Assembly: GCA_021159805.1 (NCBI GenBank)
Contig: JAGHDT010000124.1
Location: forward strand, 1-16,583
DNA length: 16,583 bases
Source of the DNA: Anaerolineae bacterium
Lineage (GTDB): Bacteria > Chloroflexota > Anaerolineae > B4-G1 > SLSP01
Reading direction: 5' to 3'
Under the pieces are notes generated by a model. It did not search any database and had not been told where the DNA came from. It was given only the letters and a program-made list of their open reading frames with translations. Shown here in pieces: positions 1 through 6,626 of this stretch. The position numbers and the translations under genes are program-made. Position 1 is the first letter of the stretch. Every line of letters begins with the position of its first letter.

Positions 1-555
1 GCACTGGTGTCCAGTGCCATAATCAAAGCGCTGATGTATCTCGTGATCCATCGCATCGCCGGACAGGTCGCCAGCCCCACACTCGATGCCGCCGCAAAAG
101 ACAATCTCTCCGACGTCCTCACCTCTATGGCTGCGCTTGTGGGTACCCTGGGATCGCGCTTCATCCACCCATTAGCAGATCCAATCGCCGGTGCACTCGT
201 GGCGATCTGGATCGCCAAAGCCGCCTTCGCCGTCTGGAGCGAAAACCTCAAATTCCTCACCGGCGGTGGCGCACCTGCGGAGCTGTACGATCAGATCATC
301 CAAGCAGCCAGGTCCGTCGATGGCGTGCTCCGCGTCCACCAGGTGATCACCGAGCACGTTGGGCCGGAGATCGTGGCAGATCTCCACATCAATATCAACG
401 GGAACTTGCCACTGTTCGACGCTCACGCCATCTCCGATGAAGTGCACAACCGGGTCACAGCCCTCACAGGCATCGATCGGGCCTACGTGCACGTCGAGCC
501 CTGCGAAGCGGGGACCTCTGCCGGTGCAGAAGCGCCGGATCCACGGTATAATTGA
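1..555 (+). CDS. Cation diffusion facilitator (CDF) transporter, C-terminal part (5' truncated by window edge)
   Basis: The reading frame is open from base 1, so the first half of the protein (TM1-3 and the first metal-site motif) lies outside the window. CDF proteins are dimeric inner-membrane antiporters that export divalent metals in exchange for protons. What remains shows one helix at the start, a helix carrying D-N-L-S-D (Asp codons at 100-102 and 112-114), a final helix (LADPIAGALVAIWIAKAAF), and then the cytoplasmic ferredoxin-like domain of about 90 residues with the family pattern of V-x-x-V-H-x-V and a closing V-H-V-E-P strand. Zn-type CDFs usually have HxxxD in the fifth helix. 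Here it is DxxxD, which in the family is associated with Mn (or Fe) transport, so manganese is a reasonable but unproven guess. The stop codon overlaps the beginning of the next gene's possible TTG start. Confidence 0.88.
   Translation, partial: ALVSSAIIKALMYLVIHRIAGQVASPTLDAAAKDNLSDVLTSMAALVGTLGSRFIHPLADPIAGALVAIWIAKAAFAVWSENLKFLTGGGAPAELYDQIIQAARSVDGVLRVHQVITEHVGPEIVADLHININGNLPLFDAHAISDEVHNRVTALTGIDRAYVHVEPCEAGTSAGAEAPDPRYN
547..552 (+). promoter_or_regulatory. Possible -10 box (TATAAT) before the membrane-protein gene
   Basis: A perfect TATAAT lies in the last codons of the CDF gene, 11 bases before ATG 564. No recognisable -35 hexamer sits 16-18 bases upstream. It could give a very short leader for the downstream pair of genes, but a chance match is quite possible. 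Confidence 0.25.
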
Positions 556-563
556 TCCCCGTT

Positions 564-1409
564 ATGGAAGACAGAATCGAACGTCAGACACGTATGGAGA
601 TCGTCGCGAGCCTGGACGGCGGATGGGTGCTGTTGCCCCTGCTGGCGGGAGCCGGCGGCGCTTGGGCTTTCAATCGGGGAGTTTGGGGCGAGGACCCGGC
701 CACGTTGGGCGTCATACTGGCGCTGATCGTGGGCGGATGGCAGCCCCTCTGGCGCGCGCTGACCCGGACGGATTGGGTCACCCCACTCAGCCGGTGGCCC
801 GGATGGCCCACGTCGGCCCCGTGGCCCCGATGGCCTTATATACAGCCCGGCACACCCGGTGACCGCCTGCAGCACAGACTAGCCTCGGCGAAAGCCTGGT
901 GGCGTGGCGCAGGGCAGGCCTCTCTGACCCAGCCGCTGCGGCGGGCCATCAGCGCATTGCTCGTCAGCCTCCTGCTCAGCCTCGCGCTGGGGCGGATCTC
1001 CTTGCTTCTGACGCTAGTCTTGCTCACCCTGGCAGAGTTGGCCGCGCTCTGGCACGAGGGACGCGGCAACGTGGGCCCATTATGGACAGGCATTGCCCTC
1101 ATCGCAGCCCCTTGGTTCCTCGGCGCTTCCCTGGGCACGTCCGACATCGTCACCCCAGCGCTGTCGAGCCTGGTCCTGGCTCTGATGATTAGCCTGTATG
1201 CCCACCCCAACGGATGGGCCTTGACGGGGCCCGTCGTAGGCGCCGCCTATTTGATCTGGCAGGGACACGCATCCGCCGTAGGCTGGCTGCTCCTCCTGGC
1301 GCTGCCGGGGTTGATGGCACTGACTTCCCGACCGAGTCGGGAGGCATACCGCCGCGCAATTGGTCCCTGGGTCCTGAGTATGGTTGCCTTAATGGCGTGG
1401 GTGTTGTGA
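564..1409 (+). CDS. Polytopic membrane protein of unknown function
   Basis: I do not recognise this family. The 281-residue product is strongly hydrophobic, with about eight or nine predicted membrane segments: a hydrophobic pair near the N-terminus, a Trp/Pro-rich soluble loop (about residues 75-115), and six or seven helices to the last residue, which is itself in a helix (MVALMAWVL). No catalytic motif such as an Asp-rich prenyltransferase signature is visible. Three in-frame starts are possible: TTG at 552 (overlapping the CDF stop), ATG at 564 and ATG at 594; none has a good Shine-Dalgarno sequence. ATG 564 is chosen because it precedes the first hydrophobic stretch and follows a TATAAT at 547-552. 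The stop lies one base before the next gene's ATG, so the two are almost certainly translationally coupled and the product may work with that membrane-anchored methyltransferase. Confidence 0.72.
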   Translation: MEDRIERQTRMEIVASLDGGWVLLPLLAGAGGAWAFNRGVWGEDPATLGVILALIVGGWQPLWRALTRTDWVTPLSRWPGWPTSAPWPRWPYIQPGTPGDRLQHRLASAKAWWRGAGQASLTQPLRRAISALLVSLLLSLALGRISLLLTLVLLTLAELAALWHEGRGNVGPLWTGIALIAAPWFLGASLGTSDIVTPALSSLVLALMISLYAHPNGWALTGPVVGAAYLIWQGHASAVGWLLLLALPGLMALTSRPSREAYRRAIGPWVLSMVALMAWVL

Positions 1410-1410
1410 T

Positions 1411-2277
1411 ATGGGGTGGATTGCTGGAATCTTCGCAGGGCTGGCGGTGGTTGCGTTTCTCTACTGGCAGCTCATCGTGGCTGAGGGCGCCTACCTCGGG
1501 CGCAAAGTTGTCACGCTGTTATATGACTGGTCGGCGCACATATACGACCGCATCAAGCATTACGACACTGGCTACGAAACCTATTTTCTGGCGCGCCCCT
1601 TAGCCAGTACGCTTTTCTCCTTGCCGAACCCGCTTGTGTTGGATGTCGCCACAGGGACCTCACGTCTGGCGTGTACACTGCTGGACGAGGTCGCATTCCG
1701 CGGTCGCGTGATCGGTCTGGATCTATCCCGGAAAATGCTCAAGCAGGCGGTGCTCAAGACGGCGCGCTACGGCGACCGCAATGCACTTCTCTGGGATGAT
1801 GCCTCAGAACTGCCCTTTCCCGACGATACCTTCGAGGCCGTCACGTGTCTGGAGGCCCTGGAGTTCATGCCCGATCCGGACCAGGTTCTCCGGGAGATGG
1901 TCCGCGTGCTGCGACCGGGGGGCGTCTTCCTGACGACGAACCGCATCGGGAGCGAGGCCAAGTTGATGCCGGGGCGCACGCAATCGGCGGATGAGTTGCA
2001 GAAGAAACTCCAGGCGCTCTCCCTGGAGATGGTCAAGATCCGGCCCTGGCAGGAGGACTACGATCTGGTCTGGGCGCTAAAACCGGGTATCTGCGCCCCG
2101 TTGGGGGTCCGGAAACTCGAGGATGTGCTGGTCTGCCCGGCGTGCGGCACACCAGTGACGCGTATGTCCGGCGACTTGCCCGCGGGCGGCCGGGCCGTGG
2201 GCAGCCTGCGCTGCGAAAACGGGCACGTGCTCCCTACAGCAGAAGACGGCGTTGTGGAACTCGTGCACGTAGACTAA
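1411..2277 (+). CDS. Membrane-anchored class I SAM-dependent methyltransferase with C-terminal zinc ribbon
   Basis: This is a 288-residue protein with three parts. Residues 4-24 form one N-terminal membrane helix. Residues about 70-215 form a Methyltransf_11-type Rossmann domain, with SAM-binding motif I VLDVATGTS (76-84), the acidic end of beta-2 (GLDLS, D104), LPFPDDTFEAVTCLEALEF as motif IV region, and VLRPGG (167-171). Residues 239-288 hold a treble-clef or zinc-ribbon-like end with C242-P-A-C245 and C268-E-N-G-H272. The anchor places the catalytic domain at the cytoplasmic face of the membrane. The substrate is unknown; a lipid or quinone-like acceptor is possible given the anchor, but that is inference. 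A CPxC zinc ribbon next to a methyltransferase recalls the rRNA methyltransferase RlmA, where the ribbon is N-terminal instead. ATG 1411 is one base after the previous stop and has no Shine-Dalgarno sequence, which points to coupled translation. Confidence 0.85.
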   Translation: MGWIAGIFAGLAVVAFLYWQLIVAEGAYLGRKVVTLLYDWSAHIYDRIKHYDTGYETYFLARPLASTLFSLPNPLVLDVATGTSRLACTLLDEVAFRGRVIGLDLSRKMLKQAVLKTARYGDRNALLWDDASELPFPDDTFEAVTCLEALEFMPDPDQVLREMVRVLRPGGVFLTTNRIGSEAKLMPGRTQSADELQKKLQALSLEMVKIRPWQEDYDLVWALKPGICAPLGVRKLEDVLVCPACGTPVTRMSGDLPAGGRAVGSLRCENGHVLPTAEDGVVELVHVD

Positions 2278-2310
2278 CACCACCGGCTCCCCTCGCCGTT
2301 CGTGCTCTAG

Positions 2311-2326
2311 GCGGACTACGGTCCGC
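2311..2326 (+). terminator. Hairpin with UNCG-type tetraloop behind the methyltransferase gene
   Basis: GCGGAC / GTCCGC pair perfectly around the loop TACG, giving C(UACG)G in RNA, an exceptionally stable tetraloop. It starts 33 bases after the stop codon at 2277. There is no clear U-tract behind it, so it may stabilise the 3' end or act as a weak terminator. Confidence 0.4.
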
Positions 2327-2432
2327 GCTCTGCCCTGCGGGCCATCCCCATCAATGTTCCCATCCGCATGCCGCTGACCGCGACGCCTCACATTGCCGGG
2401 AGGCTTTGCTCGTCTTCATAGCCAGGAAAGTG

Positions 2433-2469
2433 ACGAGGGCAGCGCGATACCTGATCGCGCTGCCCTCGT
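2433..2469. terminator. Perfect 16-bp stem-loop between convergent genes (likely bidirectional terminator)
   Basis: ACGAGGGCAGCGCGAT and its exact reverse complement are separated by a 5-base loop (ACCTG). The structure sits between the convergent methyltransferase (+) and TPR (-) genes, 20 bases beyond the TPR stop. Read on the minus strand it is followed by CACTTTCC, a short T-tract; on the plus strand the T content is also low. Position and stem strength support transcription termination in one or both directions. Confidence 0.7.
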
Positions 2470-2488
2470 AGGCGTTCTTGAGGAATGG

Positions 2489-3148
2489 CTATCGCCGGCG
2501 ACGACGCATCCGCGGCAACTGGGACAAGGTCTTGCGCATCAGCCCCACGAGTTCGCGGGACTTGGCCCTCTTGGCCATCACCACCGCCCGGTTCAAGTAG
2601 GACTTCGCCCTGATGGGATTGCCGTGCTGGGCATAGAGGATCGCGAGGTTGCGCAGGGTTTTGGCCTCACCCTCTGCATCTTCCAGGGACTTCCGGATCT
2701 CCAGGGCCTCCGCGTAGACCTCGATGGCCTGCTGCCAATCGCCCATACCATCGTGCGTAGCAGCAACGTTGTTCAGCACCACAGCCTCCCCAGCACGGTC
2801 ACCGGCCGCCTGGTAGAATTCGAGCGCCTCTGTTGTGTAGGCCTGGGCCTGTTCCCAATCCTCCAGCGCGAGATAGATGCTGGCGATGTTGTTGAGCGCC
2901 TCAGCCTTACCGGCGGAATCCCCGGCAGCATCCATCAACTCGATGATCTGCTTGTGCCGCTCCACCGCCGGCTCCCAATCACCCTGGGCCAGCAAACCGC
3001 GTGCCTCCGTTTCGAGAAGACTTACCTGCTCCTCACGCGTCGCCTCTTCCGACGGAGAATCCGCCGGGACATCCACACTCTCATCTGCCACGACCGATAT
3101 CGAAGCGTTAGCCGCTTCCTCGGCTTGGGTCGTATCTTTCTCGCTCAC
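2489..3148 (-). CDS. TPR-repeat protein with acidic N-terminus and Arg-rich tail
   Basis: The product is 219 residues from a GTG start. About 40 acidic, Ser/Ala-rich residues are followed by roughly four tetratricopeptide units with an exact 40-residue period. The D/E-W motif recurs at 58, 98 and 138, and L-N-N-(I/V)-A or R-N-L-A recurs at the equivalent helix, as in the TPR_12 (kinesin-light-chain or MalT-like) class. The last residues are P-R-M-R-R-R-R-R, a strongly basic tail. There is no signal peptide or membrane helix, so it is a cytoplasmic protein-protein interaction scaffold whose partner is unknown. Start choice: GAGGAGG at 3163-3157 lies 8 bases before GTG 3148. The upstream in-frame ATG at 3181 overlaps a plausible -10 box and has no Shine-Dalgarno sequence. 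The gene follows mutS and a pseudogene remnant on the same strand but seems to have its own promoter. Confidence 0.82.
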   Translation of the reverse strand: MSEKDTTQAEEAANASISVVADESVDVPADSPSEEATREEQVSLLETEARGLLAQGDWEPAVERHKQIIELMDAAGDSAGKAEALNNIASIYLALEDWEQAQAYTTEALEFYQAAGDRAGEAVVLNNVAATHDGMGDWQQAIEVYAEALEIRKSLEDAEGEAKTLRNLAILYAQHGNPIRAKSYLNRAVVMAKRAKSRELVGLMRKTLSQLPRMRRRRR

Positions 3149-3156
3149 GATCAAAT

Positions 3157-3206
3157 CCTCCTCAGAGATTATGTCTAGCATAGCCCAACGATGGCTATGT
3201 CCTCAA
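3157..3206 (-). promoter_or_regulatory. Promoter and Shine-Dalgarno of the TPR gene
   Basis: On the minus strand TTGAGG (3206-3201) is followed after 18 bases by TATGCT (3182-3177), giving a likely transcript start near 3170. GAGGAGG at 3163-3157 is then the Shine-Dalgarno for GTG 3148. This arrangement would exclude the upstream ATG at 3181. The -35/-10 pair is only a moderate match to consensus. Confidence 0.4.
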
Positions 3207-3309
3207 ACAGCGTCGGGGCATTCCCGCCCGTGTCGATAAGAATGGTTGTACCCAGCGTCTCGATGAAGCAAGCAAAGCCCCACCTGTTCGTGAACCATGG
3301 AACTCCTTC
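3178..3309 (-). pseudogene. N-terminal remnant of a metallo-beta-lactamase-fold hydrolase
   Basis: Between the mutS stop (3312-3310) and a TAG at 3177-3175 the minus strand holds 44 sense codons with no start codon, in the same frame as mutS. The translation contains N-R-W-G-F-A-C-F-I-E-T, then T-T-I-L-I-D-T-G-G-N and P-T-L-F-E-D. This reads like the first strands of a metallo-beta-lactamase-fold protein of the COG1237 type (WGF/S-x-x-I/V-E-x ... I-L-F-D-T-G-x-x-G-x-L-x-x-N). The catalytic HxHxDH motif and everything beyond are missing, and no further part was found in the neighbouring intergenic region. The best reading is a decayed gene left after a deletion that brought the TPR gene close to mutS. 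The assignment rests on recognising a short pattern and is not certain. Confidence 0.5.
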
Positions 3310-5952
3310 CTATGACTTGGTCCGCTTTCCCCTATTTCCGGTCTCGACTCGCTTCTGCCAGGCGTAGAGCTGGGTGAGGGCATCCAACGGCGTCAAGCTG
3401 TTGATGTCGAGTTGCCTCAACTCCTCGACAATCGGATGCTCCTTGGCAATCAACATCGGCTGGAAGGGCTCGGGTTCCTGTGACGCGACCCCGGGCCGGA
3501 ACTCGCCGCTCTCCAGCTCCTCCAGCAGTCTCTCCGCGCGATGGACAACCGGCGCGGGAATGCCGGCAAGCCGCGCTACGTGAATACCGTACGAGCGGTC
3601 TGCCCCACCGGGGACGACCTTATGCAGGAAGATGATGTCTCGCCCCTCTTCCACCACATCGAGGTTGAAGTTGCGCACGTGAGGGAGGTGTTCCTCCATC
3701 TCGATCAGCTCGTGATAGTGCGTCGCAAATAGCGTCCGAGCTCGACGCTCCGGATGGTTATGAAGATACTCAATCACCGCCCAGGCAATCGCCATGCCAT
3801 CGTAGGTGCTGGTCCCGCGTCCCACTTCATCCAGAATCAACAAGCTGCGCGGCGTCGCGTGGTTCAAGATATTGGCGGTCTCCACCATCTCAACCATAAA
3901 CGTAGATTGCCCGGCAGCCAATTCGTCCGTAGCGCCGATCCGTGTGAAGATCCGATCCACTACACCGATGTGCGCCTCATCTGCCGGCACAAAACTGCCG
4001 ATCTGCGCCATTAGCACGATCAAAGCAGACTGGCGCAGGAAGACAGACTTACCTGCCATATTGGGCCCGGTCACGATATGGATACGGCTTTCGGCGTCCA
4101 TGATGAGATCGTTGGGTGTGAACGGCTCGTGCTGCGCCGGCTCGACCACGGGATGCCGGCCATTCAGTATCCGCATAACTGGGGCCTCCTCGAACGTCGG
4201 GCGCACGTAGTGATTGCGCACGGCAACTTCCGCCAGTGCTGCCGAGACATCGAGCCGCGCCAGCGCGTGGGCTGTCCCGAGAAGCGCTGCAGCGTGCGTC
4301 CCCACGCGTTGGCATACCTCTTTGAAGATCCGAGTCTCCAACTCGGAGATCCGCTCCTCTGCATTGAGAACGATACTCTCGTACTCTTTCAACTCCGGTG
4401 TGATATATCGTTCGGAGTTCACCAATGTCTGCTTACGGATATAGTCATCCGGCACGAGCGCACTATTGGCTTTCGTCACCTCAATGTAGTAGCCGAAGAC
4501 CTTATTGTAGCCGACCTTGAGGCTCTTGATCCCGGTCCGTTCAAGCTCCTGATGCTCCAGACCGGCGATCCAGTTTCGGGCATCCCGGCTGGCGAGAAAA
4601 ATACCATCCAACTCGGAAGAGAACCCGCGGCGGATCAAGCCACCGCTGCCTAGCTGCGCGGGAGGATCTTCAACAATCGCCTCCGAGATCAGGGTCAGTA
4701 CCTCAGTGACGGGATCCAGCCCCTCCAACGGCGAGTGCAGCCCCGCCTCGCTGAGCAGCGCAACCAGTTCGGGTACGATGGCCAATGCGGTGCGGATACC
4801 CTCCAAATCCCGTGAACTGGCCCGTCCGGCGAGCACTCGGTTGGACATCCGTTCCAGATCGGGAATCTTTCTGAGAAGCTCCCGAGTCTTGGCCCTCATG
4901 ACGCCGGCATCGTAGAAGCCCTGCACTTGCTCCAGGCGTTCTTCCAGTGCATCGATACTCAACAACGCCTGCGTAAGCCGGGTGAGAAGCAGCCGCCCGC
5001 CCATCGGAGTGCATGTCGCGTCCAAGACACCTACCAGCGAGCCCTTCTTCTCCCGACGCAGAGTCTCGGTGATCTCCAGATTGCGCCACGTCGACGCATC
5101 GATCGCCATAAAATGATCGGTGGTGTAGGTCTGCAGCCCCGTGATCTGCGGGAACGAGCCCTGCTGCGTCTCCTGTAGATAGCTCAACGCCGCACCGGCT
5201 GCACGAATCGCCAGGGTCTTGCCTTCGCACCCAAACCCCTGCAGCGTCCGAACGCCAAAGTGCTCCATCAGGATCTGGCGCGCCGTTGATTCCTCAAAAC
5301 GATAGCCGGGCCACGGCGTAAAGGGGCAGGAGAGGGCACCGGCAAGCGCCTCCTCCGGCCGATGCGCCCGCTGGCCCGGATCGCGCTCCTTCCACGATCC
5401 GACTTTGGGGATCAGCACCTCACGAGGCTGAAGGCGGGCCAACTCTTGGCGCACAAGATGTAGGATATCACCGGCACTCCCGTCGGACAGCTGCGTAGTC
5501 GCGAACTCGCCGGTGGAGATCTCCACATAGGCAAGACCGGCGCGATCGCCCTCGATGATGACAACCGCCAGGAAATTGGGACGCTTCTCATCCAACATCG
5601 TGGGTTCGGTGAGTGTACCCGCCGTGACAACGCGCGCCACCCGCCGCTCCATAGGGCCCCGGCCCGTGGGTTCGCCGATCTGCTCCGCAAGGGCCACCCG
5701 GTAGCCCTTCGCAATTAACCGGGCAATGTAGCCCTCCACAGCGTGGTGTGGCACGCCGGCCATCGGTACGCGGACCCCCTTGGATACAGGACGCGAGGTC
5801 AGCGTAAGGTCCAGTTCCCGAGATGCCGTCTCGGCATCCTCGTCAAACGTCTCATAGAAGTCCCCCAAGCGAAAGAAGAGAATGGTATCGGGGTACTTGG
5901 CTTTGAGATCCAGATATTGTCGGCGGAGCGATGTTGTGTTGTTCTTGACCAT
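3310..5952 (-). CDS. mutS: DNA mismatch repair protein MutS
   Basis: MutS dimers recognise base mismatches and small loops and, with ATP, recruit MutL. The 880-residue product has every expected landmark. Numbered from the ATG chosen here, the mismatch-reading F-Y-E motif is at 32-34 (in FFRLGDFYETF) and the core and clamp domains run to about 600. The ATPase Walker A GPNMAGKS is at 629-636, the signature-like STFMVEM at 683-689, Walker B LLILDE at 704-709 followed by VGRGTSTYDG, and the THYHEL switch at 744-749. The family's C-terminal L-T-P-L-x-A-L motif is also present. Length is normal for MutS1. A GTG at 5985 would add 11 residues, but it lies inside the apparent promoter. ATG 5952 begins 6 bases after TATAAT and just before the conserved Q-Y-L-x-L-K start of the family. 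No mutL is in the window. Confidence 0.96.
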   Translation of the reverse strand: MVKNNTTSLRRQYLDLKAKYPDTILFFRLGDFYETFDEDAETASRELDLTLTSRPVSKGVRVPMAGVPHHAVEGYIARLIAKGYRVALAEQIGEPTGRGPMERRVARVVTAGTLTEPTMLDEKRPNFLAVVIIEGDRAGLAYVEISTGEFATTQLSDGSAGDILHLVRQELARLQPREVLIPKVGSWKERDPGQRAHRPEEALAGALSCPFTPWPGYRFEESTARQILMEHFGVRTLQGFGCEGKTLAIRAAGAALSYLQETQQGSFPQITGLQTYTTDHFMAIDASTWRNLEITETLRREKKGSLVGVLDATCTPMGGRLLLTRLTQALLSIDALEERLEQVQGFYDAGVMRAKTRELLRKIPDLERMSNRVLAGRASSRDLEGIRTALAIVPELVALLSEAGLHSPLEGLDPVTEVLTLISEAIVEDPPAQLGSGGLIRRGFSSELDGIFLASRDARNWIAGLEHQELERTGIKSLKVGYNKVFGYYIEVTKANSALVPDDYIRKQTLVNSERYITPELKEYESIVLNAEERISELETRIFKEVCQRVGTHAAALLGTAHALARLDVSAALAEVAVRNHYVRPTFEEAPVMRILNGRHPVVEPAQHEPFTPNDLIMDAESRIHIVTGPNMAGKSVFLRQSALIVLMAQIGSFVPADEAHIGVVDRIFTRIGATDELAAGQSTFMVEMVETANILNHATPRSLLILDEVGRGTSTYDGMAIAWAVIEYLHNHPERRARTLFATHYHELIEMEEHLPHVRNFNLDVVEEGRDIIFLHKVVPGGADRSYGIHVARLAGIPAPVVHRAERLLEELESGEFRPGVASQEPEPFQPMLIAKEHPIVEELRQLDINSLTPLDALTQLYAWQKRVETGNRGKRTKS

Positions 5953-5958
5953 ACCATG

Positions 5959-5987
5959 ATTATAGCGGCTGACAGTCTCCTGCACAA
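5959..5987 (-). promoter_or_regulatory. mutS promoter placed for a leaderless transcript
   Basis: On the minus strand TTGTGC (5987-5982) and a perfect TATAAT (5964-5959) are separated by exactly 17 bases. The ATG of mutS begins at 5952, 7 bases past the -10 box, where transcription would be expected to start. No Shine-Dalgarno can fit between them, so the mRNA would be leaderless. The -35 matches consensus only in TTG. Confidence 0.5.
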
Positions 5988-6032
5988 GAAAACAGCCACA
6001 CCTAGCTAGAGATCAGAGCCCTTACACGACAC

Positions 6033-6056
6033 TAGGCCGGTCACACAACCGGCCTA
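6033..6056 (-). terminator. Stem-loop downstream of the Roadblock gene
   Basis: TAGGCCGGT and ACCGGCCTA form a perfect 9-bp stem around CACACA. It lies between the Roadblock stop and the mutS promoter, so it can separate the two transcription units. There is no T-tract on the minus strand. Confidence 0.45.
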
Positions 6057-6070
6057 AGCATCACGGGTCA

Positions 6071-6090
6071 GCGCGTGCGCAGGCACGCGC
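6071..6090 (-). terminator. Second GC-rich stem-loop downstream of the Roadblock gene
   Basis: GCGCGTGC and GCACGCGC form a perfect 8-bp stem with loop GCAG, 15 bases past the Roadblock stop. With the neighbouring hairpin it forms a tandem pair. It has no U-tract, so factor-dependent termination or transcript protection is as likely as intrinsic termination. Confidence 0.4.
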
Positions 6091-6104
6091 CAGAAAAGAG
6101 CGTC

Positions 6105-6479
6105 CTACAGCAAGCGAGTCAGCCTCTCAACGGCGCGCCCCATCTCCAGGAAGACCAGCCCCAGCTTCGCGCGACCACGTGCCAGCACGGTGAGGACAGC
6201 TTCTTCGCCGACGCCCATCAAGATGACATAGCCCTGATCACCTTTCACGTAGACCTGCTCCAACGTCCCGCGCCCGAGCTCCGTGGCGATGCGCTCACCC
6301 AATGATAGCATCGCGGCCGACATCGCAGCAACGCGATCCTCGGTGGCATCAGACGGCAACGCTGAAGCGATCATCAACCCATCAACACTGACAATCACGG
6401 AAGCCTCAATGTCGGCCGTGCTGGCCTGCAGCTCGTAGAGGGAGTTGGTGAGCTGATCGACACGAGATAGGGATGCCAT
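6105..6479 (-). CDS. Roadblock/LC7 domain protein
   Basis: The 124-residue product is a single Roadblock/LC7 domain from end to end. It has an N-terminal helix (L-x-x-L-Y-E-L-Q), strand I-E-A-S-V-I-V-S-V-D-G-L-M-I-A-S, a long helix with R-V-A-A-M-S-A-A-M-L-S-L-G, and the paired strands V-Y-V-K-G-D-Q-G-Y-V-I-L-M and A-V-L-T-V-L-A closed by a C-terminal helix. Such proteins are small dimeric cytoplasmic regulators, best known as partners of MglA/Ras-like small GTPases in polarity and gliding motility. No small GTPase gene is in this window, so this copy is an orphan here. ATG 6479 is preceded by AAGGAG with good spacing. It is transcribed away from the methyltransferase at 6627. Confidence 0.9.
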   Translation of the reverse strand: MASLSRVDQLTNSLYELQASTADIEASVIVSVDGLMIASALPSDATEDRVAAMSAAMLSLGERIATELGRGTLEQVYVKGDQGYVILMGVGEEAVLTVLARGRAKLGLVFLEMGRAVERLTRLL

Positions 6480-6502
6480 AAGTATCTCCTTGACAAGACA
6501 CC

Positions 6503-6601
6503 ACCGAGAGCTGCCTCGGTTAGCAGGACTTCACAGGCAAGGTAGAGTGTGGGATAATGATCAACAGGCCGAGAGAACCAATCATTTCTAACCTAACCAA
6601 T
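6503..6601. promoter_or_regulatory. Divergent control region between Roadblock and methyltransferase genes
   Basis: On the plus strand TTCACA (6530-6535), a 17-base spacer and GATAAT (6553-6558) form a good sigma-70-like promoter, each hexamer matching 5 of 6, with transcript start near 6565. On the minus strand TTGGTT (6581-6576), 16 bases and CATTAT (6559-6554) could drive the Roadblock gene, so the two -10 boxes would overlap. AACCAAT occurs twice, at 6576-6582 and 6595-6601, 19 bases apart in the plus-strand leader. A 6-bp stem (ACCGAG/CTCGGT, 6503-6520) lies in the Roadblock leader. The plus promoter is the firmer call. Confidence 0.5.
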
Positions 6602-6626
6602 ACTATGGTAGCATGCTCATATAGCT

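Noticed and set aside
2311..2421. Protein-like 36-codon stretch (A-D-Y-G-P-R-S-A-L-R-A-I-P-I) in the convergent intergenic region
   Set aside because: No start codon with a ribosome binding site, no family recognised, and it includes a hairpin; it may be the decayed end of a gene but cannot be supported.
2393..3178. 261-residue plus-strand frame opposite the TPR gene
   Set aside because: The opposite strand shows regular 40-residue TPR repeats, a Shine-Dalgarno and a promoter; this frame is its complement and would also run through the terminator hairpin.
3195..3383. 62-residue minus-strand frame across the mutS end
   Set aside because: It overlaps the conserved C-terminus of mutS in another frame and has Ser/Arg-rich shadow composition.
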